Positions 34,027-46,054 of a DNA stretch of 64,000 bases are shown piece by piece. The position numbers and the translations under genes are program-made. The notes beneath the pieces are model-generated. The model ran no database searches. It was not told where the DNA came from and saw nothing but the letters and a program-made list of their open reading frames with translations. Source of the stretch: Ananas comosus (taxonomy: Eukaryota; Streptophyta; Magnoliopsida; Poales; Bromeliaceae); contig NC_033627.1 of assembly GCF_001540865.1 (NCBI RefSeq), positions 2,964,313 through 3,028,312 of the forward strand, written 5' to 3'. Position 1 is the stretch's first letter. Every line of letters begins with the position of its first letter.

Positions 34027-34200
34027 CTATGGAGAATTTAGGGTTAGGGTTAGGGTTTCGAATTTGAGAAGTGGGAGAGAATTGGGGAAGAAGAAGAAGA
34101 AAAACGGCGAGAGAGTGAGCCGTTACTTAGAACGTAAAAAATCGACTCCGACACAATTGGCCGTTACAGTAACACGTGGCGGAATGTGACGGGCACAGGT
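34027..34200 (-). promoter_or_regulatory. LIFEGUARD leader and promoter: telo-boxes and ABRE/G-box
   Basis: Just upstream of the start, 34030-34052 carries tandem ttagggttagggttaggg, which reads as telo-boxes (AAACCCTAA) on the coding strand. At 34173-34180 lies CACGTGGC, a G-box and ABA-response element core, about 175 bases before the ATG. Both are common plant promoter elements. The sites are visible in the sequence; regulation by them is inferred. Confidence 0.45.
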
Positions 34201-34242
34201 GGATTTTTCATTTCCTGGATTGGTGCGAACAGGGAACACGCT

Positions 34243-34593
34243 CTATCTACAACGAGGTTTTCGCAATGCAGCGAAACCGTAGTGGGGCTCACTTACAACG
34301 CTCGAGAAGCGCATGTCATTGGGCGATAGAGTGTTTGGTGTTTGATGCAGAGTAGCGGAGCGGATCCTTGGGAATATCCTTCGCCGACAAGAAACGCCAC
34401 TCCAGAATAAGAAGGATAGGCGGAATGTTCGTGTACAACAAAATGTACCCAACGCTTTCCTTCCTATTGTGCCAATGAGAATGGGGGTGCTGTTGGGGAA
34501 GTTATCGGTCACATAGATCTCGACGGCGAGGACGAGTTTGAACCGTCGGATCAAACTCAAATTTATTTGGATTCTACGGTTGGAAGAAACCAA
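34243..34593 (-). other. Unrecognised open stretch upstream of LIFEGUARD
   Basis: This block has higher GC than its surroundings and an open frame of 116 codons on the minus strand, containing LVLAVEIYVTDNFPNSTPIL and LSFLFWSGVSCRRRIFPRIR. I do not recognise it. It may be a gene or organelle fragment, or chance in a GC-rich patch. The boundary at about 34600 with AT-rich DNA is abrupt. Confidence 0.25.
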
Positions 34594-35439
34594 AACATAA
34601 ATAAAATAAATTTAAAAATTTGAATATCCAGTTTGAACTTTGAACCGACTATCTAACCTTGTGAAAATTTAATATTATTATTCAATCTTTTAATTTGTTT
34701 GCCTTTAAAAATTTTATAGTTATGAAAATTAAATAAAATATATTAACTAAATCATTAAATATAAATAAGGTATTCGAATTAACAGGTTCAAAAATCGTTG
34801 ACAGGTTCAAATCGAACTAATTGAATATTAGACAGTAAAATCAAAATTTTTAAAAAGTTGGACAGCGACTCAAAAAGATATATAATTCAGATAAGCTTTA
34901 TACATTTTACCGATAAAATATTACTTCTAAGATCGTTTCTACGTTGAAATTTACATAGTATTTCTTTAAACAATCTAAAGCTAAAAATTCTTTAGGTCAT
35001 GAGCATCAGTTCGTCCAAATCATATAAATATAAACATTCTGGAGATCTATAGCCGTACTCTAAAGCTTGCGAAATGCCTTTTTTTCATTTCTTTCTGGGT
35101 TACATAACACGATCATCAAATTATGAAGCGCATGACACTTTAGCAAAATTAAATTTATTATAATATTTTATTTAGTTTTTTAAAATTATTGTAATTAGAT
35201 CCAAATAAAAAAAAAAAGAGTGCATGAAGCAAATCATACTACGAAGGGAGATTTGCAATACTTTAATACATGAGCACAAGTTAATTGGTGCTCGATTCAC
35301 ACATTTACCAAAAAAAAAAGAAAAAAGAAAACGTTAAATTGGACTGAGCCCATTGGGCCACATTTGCATAAGTCCAAGTAGGCCCATCTAAGCCCATTGG
35401 GCCACTTGTTGCATAAGTCACAGATATTTTATATAGAAG

Positions 35440-35487
<48 letters not shown>

Positions 35488-38400
35488 AAGTTTTCTTTGT
35501 CACGAATATTTTAAATAAATAACAATATCAATCAAATATCTTAAAATTGTACAAAAGTATGTACAACTGTACAAGAACAATCTTTGTTTTAAAAAAAAAT
35601 TTGATGTAAAATTACTATATACTCTGTTGTCAAACTCTTTATCATTTTACACGGCACACTATAATTTCTTTAGGATAATATCAAATGTGTTATAACCATT
35701 ATCGATCGGTAACATCTCAATCACATTTCTAACACATCAAATTAAAAAAGTTAGGCGAAAGGCATTGCAATAATTTCTAATGAGAAAGAAGATGAGGATT
35801 AGATATATATAACATTATTAAGTAGTGTTTTTTTTTGCTAGAAATTGATATTCATAGGAGGAAGGAATCGTAGTAGATTAACTTAAGTTTTACACAGCTG
35901 TACACTGTTTGTAAACCATGGATTAATCTTTGTTACCTTCTCTCTTTTGCTAAAATGTGTTAACATAATATCTGAAAATAAACTACCTGCTGGAATTACA
36001 CGAAGAATTTTCTTTCGACAGCTTGCGACTAAACTTTCCTAATTATATCAGTTCGTTCGTAATTTAAATTTGACATGCATGCCCATGCATTGACGCTCGA
36101 CACTTTAGATTTGAAAGACATATGTATGCAGTGTATTATCTTAGTCAAAGTTTTTTATCGGTATTATGTGATCGAACGATCGTTGGTTAGAGGCTATACG
36201 TAATGGCCCATAAAATAGTGACATATGAGATATATAGTTGTGAATGTGACATCAAAAACCAAGCACATTTTGTGTCAAAATCCAGCGAAAACAAAGAGAA
36301 ACAATTGAGGTACTCAGCATGAAAGCGAATTGGAAAGCTCATGAGGTAATTACATAATTATCTACATTTTGTTTTGCTCCTTGTTATATATAAAGTTAAT
36401 GATACAACCCTAAAAGCCAAATAAAGCTAGCTAGCCAATTGTGCATGCCATGAGAAATATAGTTTTATGCTTTAATCTTTGTTACTCTTTTTCACAGTAA
36501 GGTTTTTCATTAGATTCTATGTCATAGTAAGTGTTAGCCATAAATGTATCCTTATAAGGTCCATTGAACTGATAATGATGCAAAGCACTAAAAAAGAAAA
36601 TGTCGTAGCATTATGGAAATCCGAAAATATGAAAAATTCAATGATAATAAACACTAGTGTATGTTGATAACAAAGCTGAGATAGCCACCTCTTATGCAGT
36701 TGATTCCATGATCTTAAAAGCGAAATTTTTATACATATAGTTTCAAAATTGATTAATGCAAAATACTTTTCTACAATGTGGGTAGAGTAAGCCTTGCCAG
36801 GAAAGAAAAGAAGATCGATACATTGTAAGATAGTAAATCACAATTATTAAAGCACTTGTACCATTTCAAAATGCACAACAGTTCGGGTTTACGTTTGCCC
36901 AAAAGATTTTGCATTTTGCTTAGAAACTCTTTATGAAATCAATCGTTCGGTTCTTTTCGAACTCGTCTCTAGCTTAACTAGTTAGAGCTCGAATAGAAAT
37001 TAACATTGCCAATCTCTATTTAATAAGTTAAATCCTATCCTATAATTACGCTTGTCGGCTCCAACCATCATATTAATTAGTTAGTTAGACAGATAGATTA
37101 GACAGATAGATTAATTAGATTTGTAAGTTCACTAATTAAACTCTCTGATATATACCTCTCAACACTATATACCATGCATATGTATTGGTTGTGGCTCAAA
37201 TTAATCCTCAGTTTAATTTGTGATTGATCTTTAATTTAATACTTCAAGTAACCATCTTTACTCATTAATTAAATTATTTCTAGACTTTTTCCACAACAAA
37301 ATATAGCTAAAAAGTAAAAGCATACATTTTCTGTAATCTGTAACACCAATTATATATGCTTGATGAAGTGAAAAATGATCCATTTCTTTCATCATTTTTC
37401 ACATGATTATCTTTAATTTTCAATGCTAGCTGGCTAAATTATGCAAGATACATAACTAAGCGATATCATCATTAAAAGAAAATGTTATGTGATCTTGTTG
37501 AATTAATAGTATGCGTGCAAATTAATTTTAGTAAATTAATTTGTTTCCTTATCAGGAAATGAATACACTATCATCGATCTAACTGGAAATTAAGGTATAT
37601 TAATTTGTGCAATAACATACCTTGAAATTGAATCCATCATGTGCAACATCTTACTTAAAGAATAGATTATATTATCAAGCACACAGTACATTCACATACA
37701 TTAATATAATCTTCAATATGACAAAGTTTTTAGCATATGAAGTAATAATTAACACGCTGCACCACCATATAATTTGAATACTTATATGCATGCGCACATC
37801 CGATGAAAAGCTAGCGTCGACACTCGGCTCCTTTGCTTTTGCCTCCGACCAAATTCACTTATTTCATTGGCGATCTTATCATTAAAAGAGCAAGGAATAT
37901 GCTGTTCAAAATAATAATTAACTAATGAATTCGCGTGATAAGATTTTGGAAAGCATAGATTCTTAATTACTTTGTTTTAGGTAGGGTGCATGTACAAAGT
38001 GTATATGATTCTTGGATATTGAATTTTTTTTGGCCTACGTGTATATATGAATTGATTCTAACCTGTTGCATTGTATATTGTTTAATTTACTGGCACAATA
38101 GGTTTGTGTGAAAAGCCTCATAGAAGTTCCACAACTTATTCCAGATAAGGTTAATTTAGAAATATTTTTTGCTTAGCTAATCAATAGGTGCCGTGAGAAC
38201 TAAGACAACAATATGCTACAAAAGTGATTACAATTTTTAAATAACCTTGTTGCACCTTTCATTGGCCCTTACGTTCTAAAGGAGATTCCTCTCCACAATT
38301 GGAACAAACCTCTTCTCCTACTTATTCTTATATTATATATATATATATATATATATCCTTATCAAAACCTTTCATGGTCCTTATTGCGTGAACCCTAGCT

Positions 38401-39015
38401 CTAGTGTATAATGTATTCACTACAACCTCCAAAACTCAAACCCAAACTCTAAACGCAAAAATCTACAGTATTAAAAATGAAAGTAAAATTAAAACAAAGT
38501 GTAGTTCCTTACATGAATATTAAAAGGACTATAAAATTATAATTTTCAACACATAGTTAAAGAAAGGTACGTAATATTTGTATTTTAAGGCCTCTAATTC
38601 AATTTGAGTTTTGAAAACCCTAGTAGAGGATAATTATATAAACCATGGTGCAATGCAATAATGTATATTATTATATATCACCACCACATGTGGAAGGGGG
38701 AAGGAGTTTTTTGCAGCCACGTAAAGGCAAGCCATTTGTGTGCAAAGGTCAAGAAGTGGGCATGGGGTTTGGACTTCGTGAGAGGAGCCTCAAATTTGCA
38801 TGAAGACAAATAATAAATTGGAAGAGAGGCCACAACTTGGCAAGTGTACTCCACTTGTGCACTGGACCTTATATATATAATGAGGGGCTAATGTGAATAT
38901 GTATGCATGTACCAACCAAATCAATAAAGGATACTTGGACTCTTTAGGCCATGAAAGATGTACAAGGTGACAAAGTACTTCAACAACCAAGAGAGAGAAA
39001 GAAGAGTGTGTGTGT

Positions 39016-39016
39016 A

Positions 39017-39078
<62 letters not shown>

Positions 39079-39179
39079 GTACATGGTGGTTGAAGGTGCC
39101 AGCTAACTGACATGAAGAAGAGTTGGAGTGAGAGAGGGTCTTCAATTGGGAATTGAATGAGGTGGAAAACAAATGCATC

Positions 39180-39225
<46 letters not shown>
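39016..39225. repeat. Two long (GA)n microsatellites
   Basis: GA-rich runs lie at about 39016-39076 and 39182-39225, with a third short run at 39238-39256. Read on the minus strand they are CT-rich, like leaders of plant transcripts, but I found no known microRNA or conserved protein beside them. Confidence 0.9.
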
Positions 39226-39228
<3 letters not shown>

Positions 39229-39349
39229 GTGAGTGCATGAGAGAGAGAGAGAGAGAAGATTAATAACTGGATGGAAGTTTCTTGAAGGTACAAATTCAAA
39301 AGATAAGAAGTAGAAAACATAATCATCAAAAAGATAGATCCATCGTCGA

Positions 39350-39485
39350 CGCTAGCTCAAGTGGCAAAGGAATCTTTGATACGGGAGATTTTTAGTTCAA
39401 AACTTAGTTGTACTTCATATTTTGAGCTAAGTTCATTATTCAAAAAATAAAATGAAATGGCAGCATACTAATATTCTCTACTCTA
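39350..39485 (+). mobile_element. Diverged SINE-like fragment
   Basis: It begins cgacgctagctcaagtggca, an A-box-like start closer to a true tRNA than the other copies, then tagttcaaaacttag in the B-box position. The tail reads gagctaagttcattattcaa and aaataaaatgaaatggcagc, recalling the SINE family at 18604. No target duplication was found. Confidence 0.45.
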
Positions 39486-40770
39486 AAAATATAATCAGAC
39501 AGATAGAAAAAAAAAATTGACTACAATTAGTCTTATTGTTTTATTTTATTTATTTTCACTTACCAAACTTCACAAGCTCTTCAATAGAAAAAAATATAGA
39601 ATAATAAAATACTAAGTCTATAATCCAAAAAATATTAGCCGCTCTAAAGAAAGAAGTCTACGTATAGTAAAGCAGCTACACCATATCATATATGTCCAAT
39701 CAATAACATTTCATCTTTAAAAAAAAAAATATAATAAAATTATTTTTTTAAAAAATTATGATGAAATAAGTAAATTTTAAAATAATAATTTGATTGATTA
39801 GAGACGCTACATATCACTCCATGTGACTATCATATTTTAAATTTTTTCACTCCAAAGCTGTCATCGTACCATGCTCACGAGGTCACTTAACAAAGTCAAA
39901 GCCAAGATCCTCTCAGCTGTACATCCTTGCGTGCTTAATCATAGTGGTAGGTAGCTAGTCTTCCCCATGTTCTGCCTAAAATAAAAATATACAAAAAATT
40001 ATGATTTTTTTAAAAAAAAAATACACATGGGAAATTTCTAGTGCATATATAAGAAAAAGAGGTTAATAATTATGATTTTGATTTGATTTCTGAATAATAT
40101 GCACCCACGGGAAACAAAGATTCATAAAGAGAGAGAAAAGAAAGGACAAAAATTTATTGTATAATCAAAAGCAAGCTTATGTGACTAATTAATTGCATAT
40201 ATATGGAGTCCCTAAATCCATACAAACTTGGATTTTCATAGAAAACAAAGTGCATACATATACACAAACATAATATGAGTGAACAATATAAAGCACGATA
40301 GAGTTGCAACCAAAAGAAAAAGAAATCTAAAAACTATATGCAGGAAAAACAAAAAGATAATGCAAAGAACTCACATAGAACTCGATCGATGTATGGTTTG
40401 ATAATTTCCACAGGCCAATTTCTCAAGGAGCCAAAACCTAGCTCAGACTCAAAACCCCTAATTATAGGCCTCGCCGAATATTTCTCTTATACATCTTTGA
40501 TCATCTCTGAATCAATCTTAACATTGTGAGACAAAGATAATTAAGCATAAGTTATGTATAACGCCATAAGCGAAAAAAGAATAAAGATCACAAACAAAGT
40601 AGAAGCAAAAATAAGTTCATGAGAACCACAAACCCTTTGGCCTCCCCCAAGAACTAATTCGATCGACGCCGTTTTCTCTTGAAACCCTAGCTAACATGCA
40701 TGTTATAAGTAAGAAATTATAACAACCTGATGAAGAAGGGATTGAGAATTTCTAGTGCTCCCATCAGCAG

Positions 40771-40940
40771 ATGAAACTGCCGCATGATCTGACTCAGATC
40801 CCATCTAAGACTTACACAAAGACAACATGCACAAAAGAGAAGAAGTGATTCTTTCTTCTTCTTTTTTTCCCTCTTTCGATGCTAAACCGAATTAAAGAGG
40901 CCGAAATTTAAGAGATCAGATCATGCTGGCAGCTTCAGCC
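40771..40940 (-). ncRNA. MIR167: MIR167 precursor, short-loop copy
   Basis: On the minus strand, 40937-40917 reads TGAAGCTGCCAGCATGATCT plus a final G, the known G-ended miR167 isoform of plants. About 125 bases downstream, 40792-40771 reads cagatcatgcggcagtttca, the 3' arm. The two arms pair along the whole mature sequence with one bulged A and one G:U, giving a textbook 170-nt hairpin with the mature RNA on the 5' arm. miR167 guides cleavage of ARF6 and ARF8 messages and so tunes auxin response in flowers, roots and vascular tissue. A TATA-like box lies about 95 bases upstream. Confidence 0.93.
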
Positions 40941-41027
40941 GCTTGTGGTGCACCGCTCACTGCGTCGATCGGAACAAACTACAGAGAGAGTGAGAGATGT
41001 GAAGAGAGGGGATGAGGAGAGGGGGAG

Positions 41028-41036
41028 ATATATATA
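41028..41036 (-). promoter_or_regulatory. TATA box of the short-loop MIR167 gene
   Basis: On the minus strand ctatatatatctcc lies about 95 bases before the mature miR167. It is followed by a CT-rich stretch, as is usual around plant pol II start sites. That puts the likely start near 41000. Confidence 0.5.
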
Positions 41037-41385
41037 GATCAAGAAGGAGATGAGAGAGAGCTAGGGATGGTATTTGCGTTTTGGTGAACATGTTAACACC
41101 AAAAAGGGGTTTAAGATAGGAACAAATCAAACATAAAACGAGTGGTCCCCGAAGTAAAAGAGTAAGTTCAGTAAAGCCATGGCCAGCCCACCAACATGCA
41201 GTTAGGGTTTCCAAATCTTCTACTGTACAAATGGGCCCTTAATGGCTTTTCCATAAGCCCTTTCGTGCATCTCCAACTACGTCCCATTCATTGATCGAGA
41301 TGTGCTCCCCAAGGGAGATAGAGATAGGGGAGAGAGTTACCCGAAAAAATTGATTTGATAGCAAGATATATATATATATATATAT

Positions 41386-41611
41386 GAGTCCGGCTACGGT
41401 GCTTGTAAAAGTACCAAGCACTTGATACTTGTATTTTTTTTACCGTTAGATCTCTGCCTTTGATTATTTTAACCGTTAGATTATACTATTCAACCAACCA
41501 CCCACTCAACCCTAGGGGGCCCACATCATTCTAACCGCACATCCTTTAATCCAAGGGCCGAAAACTTACAACCACCAATAACTTGGTATTTTTAAAAGCA
41601 TAGGAGCTCAN

Positions 41612-41612
<1 letters not shown>
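41386..41612. mobile_element. MITE of family B between (TA)n and (CT)n
   Basis: It begins gagtccggctacggtgcttg and ends aaaagcataggagctca, with the family's inner words accgttagatc, aaccacccactcaaccctag and ctaaccgcacatcctt. (TA)n flanks it on the left and an N (41611) then (CT)n and (TA)n on the right. It is a good reference for the decayed copies near 54.9 and 55.9 kb. Confidence 0.65.
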
Positions 41613-41654
<42 letters not shown>

Positions 41655-41659
41655 TAAGA

Positions 41660-41840
41660 GAGAAGAGTATTAAATGGCATGTGAAATCTAGCTGGTTTCG
41701 TTTCGCTCATTTTTTAGAAATAAACTTAGTTTGAAATATAAAATAATTAGTTTTCAAATTTGAAATCTCAAGTACCAATTGTTAAGTCCTTTTTCACTTG
41801 CATTAGGAACGGTCGGTGTTCAGGATTAGTGTTTAAAAAA
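41660..41840 (-). mobile_element. Diverged SINE fragment, minus orientation
   Basis: Words in order match the SINE family read backwards: tagaaataaacttag, tcaaatttgaaatctcaagt, accaattgttaagtcc, tttcacttgcattaggaacg, gtcggt. It lacks a clear tail and target duplication. Confidence 0.55.
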
Positions 41841-42024
41841 AATAAATAAAAAGAGGTGGCATGGGGGTGGGTAAGTTCATGAAATACATAGCCAAAGTTA
41901 ATGGTTGGTTAATTGTAAGGTGGGTCAAGTGGGGTTTTACATACAGACCTGTTTGTTACACAAGAATCACAAGTAGAAGATTGTGCACATGCCCATCTAA
42001 TGTGGTTCCCTAACAAGATCATGT

Positions 42025-42027
<3 letters not shown>

Positions 42028-42068
<41 letters not shown>
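42028..42068. repeat. (CT)n microsatellite
   Basis: This is a pure CT run of about 41 bases in an interval (41.8-43.0 kb) where I otherwise see nothing. Confidence 0.95.
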
Positions 42069-42071
<3 letters not shown>

Positions 42072-43066
42072 TTCTGTGTGCTTGTGTGTTTGCGGCTATT
42101 AATGGGTATTAATTTGCTTAGTAGATTTCTTTTAATTTCTTCCTCCCGATTGGTCCAAAATCTCTAGAAAGTATATATATATGCATGTGATATCATTTTG
42201 TGGATGGTGCAAGTTGTGTGTAAATAGGTGCCTTTCAGAAGCATGCGTATAGTAAGCTCAGTGAGATCAGTCCCCATCACAAAACACCTAATTCTAGAAC
42301 CAAAAAATTGACTAGCCTGATTGTAATCCATCTTTGGACCAAGCGCATTCTCCAATGAAATCTACAAAAAATGACATAGACTTTATTGATATTAACAGAG
42401 TCATTTTCACCATAAACAGCTAGTTAAGATTCATTACATAAATTTGATGCATATATCTCTCAGCCGATAGTGAAATTAGCACTTTGATAACACCATTCTC
42501 AATTTCATTTCAGTTAGATCGATCTCATGCAGCTAAAAGTAAAGATAGTATAAATTTCCTCAGATCAAATTCTTAGCATGCTAAAAACTTCCAATTTACT
42601 GCATGTAAATTAACAACCATCGTTTAATTGAAATTAATTAAACACTACACAGTCAAATTTCAATGCCTCCCAAGAAAATAAATCCTACATATTGTGCATA
42701 TATACCTTTAATTGTTCCCAAATCAGCTAAACATAGTGGTTGCATAAAATGGAAAATCCACAAGTAATCAAAGTTTATTAAGATGTCGACACGCATTGAG
42801 AATACGTATGCCTCACATTGAAAGGTTCAACCATCCCTTTTGGTCCATTTTAGGTGGGCCCTTGGGACAACTTGTAATAACTAATAAGCTAATTAACCTC
42901 TACTCTTATTATGTTGATTTTACTTTGTGGAATTGATTGGCCGATTTTGCAAATGTTCTCTTACTTTATGACTGATCCATCTTTAACCTTTTTCTACTGA
43001 TTTTCATTCTCGAAGATCAAATAAGATTAGATCTTTCTTTTCTCATGATGCATGGGTTTGATTCTT

Positions 43067-43217
43067 TTTTTTTGAGAGAGATAGGTAGCACGCTACCCAT
43101 TTCGTTTATTTTATTTAGAAATAAACTTAGCTGAAAATGTGAATCAACTAGGATTCGAACTTGGGTCTCGGATACCAACCACCAAGCCCTTTGCCACTTG
43201 CTCTAGGGACGGTCGGT
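43067..43217 (-). mobile_element. tRNA-derived SINE, minus orientation, 14-bp target duplication
   Basis: Read backwards it carries the same body as the 18604 copy: gaccgtccctagagcaagtg, tggtatccgagacccaagtt, cgaatcctagttgattcaca and the A tail (plus-strand T run at 43067). The flanks tgggtttgattctt at 43053-43066 and 43218-43231 are identical. Confidence 0.92.
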
Positions 43218-43660
43218 TGGGTTTGATTCTTATTCCATAATTTTATATCTACATATCACCTACGTTAGCATAAGAGAGAGCTATTTTATTTACCTTATTC
43301 AATTCTAACTACAAAGGGTGTAACACTGAAGCTATCTTTTGTATAGTCAGATGGTGTCTTTCTTTCCACCTGGATCCAAATGAGAGAAAAATCATCAATC
43401 AAGCTGTGATGTAAAATTGACTCGATGTTTATTGCCATATGTTGGAATTTATGGAAGGAACTCAATAATAGAATTTTCAATGAGTTGTGTAGATAAACTC
43501 GAGTACCACATAATGATACACTAATGTGGCTCAAATTTTTTGTAAATGGGGATTCAATTATTGTTGTGGGGCTATTCAGCCCCTGCAATTATAATTTATA
43601 CTTATTTTACAAATAACTCCTATTACATTCAATAAAATGTACAGGCAATACCCGATGCAT

Positions 43661-43799
43661 ACCGACCGTCCCTAGAGCAAGTGGCAAAGGGCTTGGTGGT
43701 TGGTACCCGAGACTCAAGTTCGAATCCTAGTTGATTCACATTTCCAGCTAAGTTTATTTCTAAATGAAATATACGAAGCGGTAGCGTGCTACCTATCTC

Positions 43800-43842
<43 letters not shown>
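43661..43842 (+). mobile_element. tRNA-derived SINE with long poly-A tail
   Basis: The A-box-like tagagcaagtgg is at 43673-43684 and the B-box-like agttcgaatcc at 43717-43727. The body ends in a pure A run of about 39 bases. Identical ccgatgcat lies at 43652-43660 and 43843-43851. The intact tail suggests this is the youngest copy; it lies about 440 bases from an opposite-orientation copy. Confidence 0.92.
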
Positions 43843-43844
<2 letters not shown>

Positions 43845-43851
43845 GATGCAT

Positions 43852-46054
43852 TCCTTTAAAAAAAAGAAGTGAAGCTATGTTCCCTAACCACAGGGAAGAA
43901 TTAAACTACATGTATGCATCCTAGTTTTGGTTCATGATTTCTTGGTTACATTTCAAAGAAACTTAAAAGTATTTCCACATATATAGTGATGTTAATTAGT
44001 TCATATGGGCGTTTGATCTCTAGCATATCTGCATATGGGTAGAATTTTTTTTTTTCTCTGATTAAACAGGGATATACCCTATTTGCATATGGGTAGACTT
44101 TTGGAAAGAGTGACTTTAATTACCAAACAAGTGTGTGATTGAAGTGCTAATGCTATTTTCTCTTGTCAGGTACCTGATTGGACCAATAATATGCACATCT
44201 AATTGCGTATGCATTTGGGCTTCCAAATAAATTCAAGAGAAACATTAATTATAAGTTAAAACAAATGTAGTTTTTCTATTTGTTTGGACAGTAAATAATC
44301 CAGTATAAATATATATTGAGATACATTTCCTTCCATTTTCTTGAGGTTAGTGGATAGATCACTCATGATGAGGATTTTGGACAATTTTGAAAGATATTTA
44401 TTTTGAGACTTCCAACTTGTTTCCATCTTCTAAATTCTTGTAATTCCTACAGCTGAAATTTTGTTTTGATATGTGATCTCAGCAATAATGAGAGTGGAAT
44501 TTACCACCGCAATTAATATGGTAACTCCATTGTGAGCTGTGTAGTAAAGATGAACCTTTATTAGAAACTTTATTAGAAACCAAAATGTTTTCATTTGTTT
44601 ATTTGGGCTAATAATAAGAATTCAAAAATGCACCATGGGAAAGCAATGCTTCTTAATTTTATACTATTGATTGGGGTTACTTTTTTTTTTTTTTTTGTTT
44701 CCATTATTATTATGATTGTAGCAGCTGATTTTGCCCACGCTGGCCACATGCTATGTTCTAGAAATTATGGAGTTAGTAGGATGCAGTAGACAGTTGACAT
44801 GTCAGAGAGATACTTACCTATATATGTATTCATTGATGAGAGAATATTACTTACTCCTACCCACATGACCACAACAATGATGTAATGCAGGTATTATTGT
44901 CCTTGAATGTTCTGGTGAATAGATTAATTTGCCACACTACTGTTTATAAGGTTTAGAATTTTGATAGTTCATTACCAGGGCAAAATAAGTAGATAAATTT
45001 CCATCATGCCCTTGATTTGAATTGAAGCTAATGCTTCATAGCAACTTTCATATGTCAGAAAATGAATAATACACTGTTGTGCATTTATTTTGCACTTTAG
45101 TGTGCTAGTTCATGTATTGACTTGTGCAAACTAAGAATTTAATTAATTTGAACAATCAGTTTGGTCCAATGCTTGTTTCTTTGAATTGGTTAATTCCATT
45201 AACTATTTAGGTGCATACATAGTACAAATTTATATCAGAACCAACTTGAGATTCCACAAAATCGGGCCAGCATTAACTCGCCCAATTAATTTCATTTTGA
45301 TATTAGACTCGATTTCATCTTTACATGTAGAACAAAGAAATGAATAAACCATTTATAAATATACAATTCCATACCAAATCTAAATATATAGTGTAGCAAT
45401 AATAGATCTGCATGTCTTTGATTCCTCATAAAATGGAATTTCCAAGGAAAACAATCACAAATCATGCCTTCTTTGATCCATTGAACTGTTACTGCCATTT
45501 CTATTCAAGCATATTAGCTGGTGATCAAGTTACAATTTGTGACTCAGAAATAGCCATCAACTTATGAGGCACATTATTATACAGCATGCTTTTGATTGAA
45601 CCAACCACATTAATTGAATAACAATCTACTCAACCCAAATTCCAACATAGGAAACTTGAGAAATTAAAACCACAAAGCCATGAATTGAGGGAATTAAGAA
45701 CCATGATCTTGAACCACAAATTAAGCTGCATAAAAGTAGACATAATAATAAAAAAAAATAGTAATGAGAATTATAAAAGTGAGAAAAAAAAGAAGAAGAA
45801 AAATCTAGTCAGAGGTGCAACATCAACTTGCAGCAGAATAAAACAACCAACCATCTCTTGTCCAACTATTGGGATAAAAAGGATGTCAGCAAGCAGGTAT
45901 AATATGATGTGAAAAAACATTAGATAAAGGGGGAATATATTCACCTTGTCTGTTGCATGCTCTGAAGGGGAGAGTCCTTCAAGATATGACCAACAATATC
46001 TTCTCCTTTGCATATGAAGGAGGATCCTTCAAGATATGCCCAACAAAAGGAAGA
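43852..46054. other. Non-coding interval between the SINE pair and the long MIR167
   Basis: No gene is recognised. Near 45974-46047 two copies of tccttcaagatatgMccaac lie about 50 bases apart, just 3' of the MIR167 hairpin on its own strand. Short frames have no recognisable motif. Confidence 0.4.

Larger units (their letters stand above)
34600..40770. other. Gene-poor AT-rich interval
   Basis: No protein or RNA gene is recognised. It contains a (CT)n run at 35442-35481 preceded by two agcccattgggccac words, a (TA)n run near 38335-38356, two long (GA)n runs, and a SINE-like fragment at about 39350-39480. Short frames such as 36479-36667 have no recognisable motif. Confidence 0.5.

Noticed and set aside
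38880..39260. Possible additional microRNA precursor near the GA runs
   Set aside because: I checked by eye for common conserved plant microRNAs (156, 159, 160, 162, 164, 166, 171, 172, 319, 390, 393-396, 399) and found none.
38790..39329. 179-codon minus-strand frame rich in Ser-Leu repeats
   Set aside because: It is mainly translated CT microsatellite, with no conserved flanking sequence.
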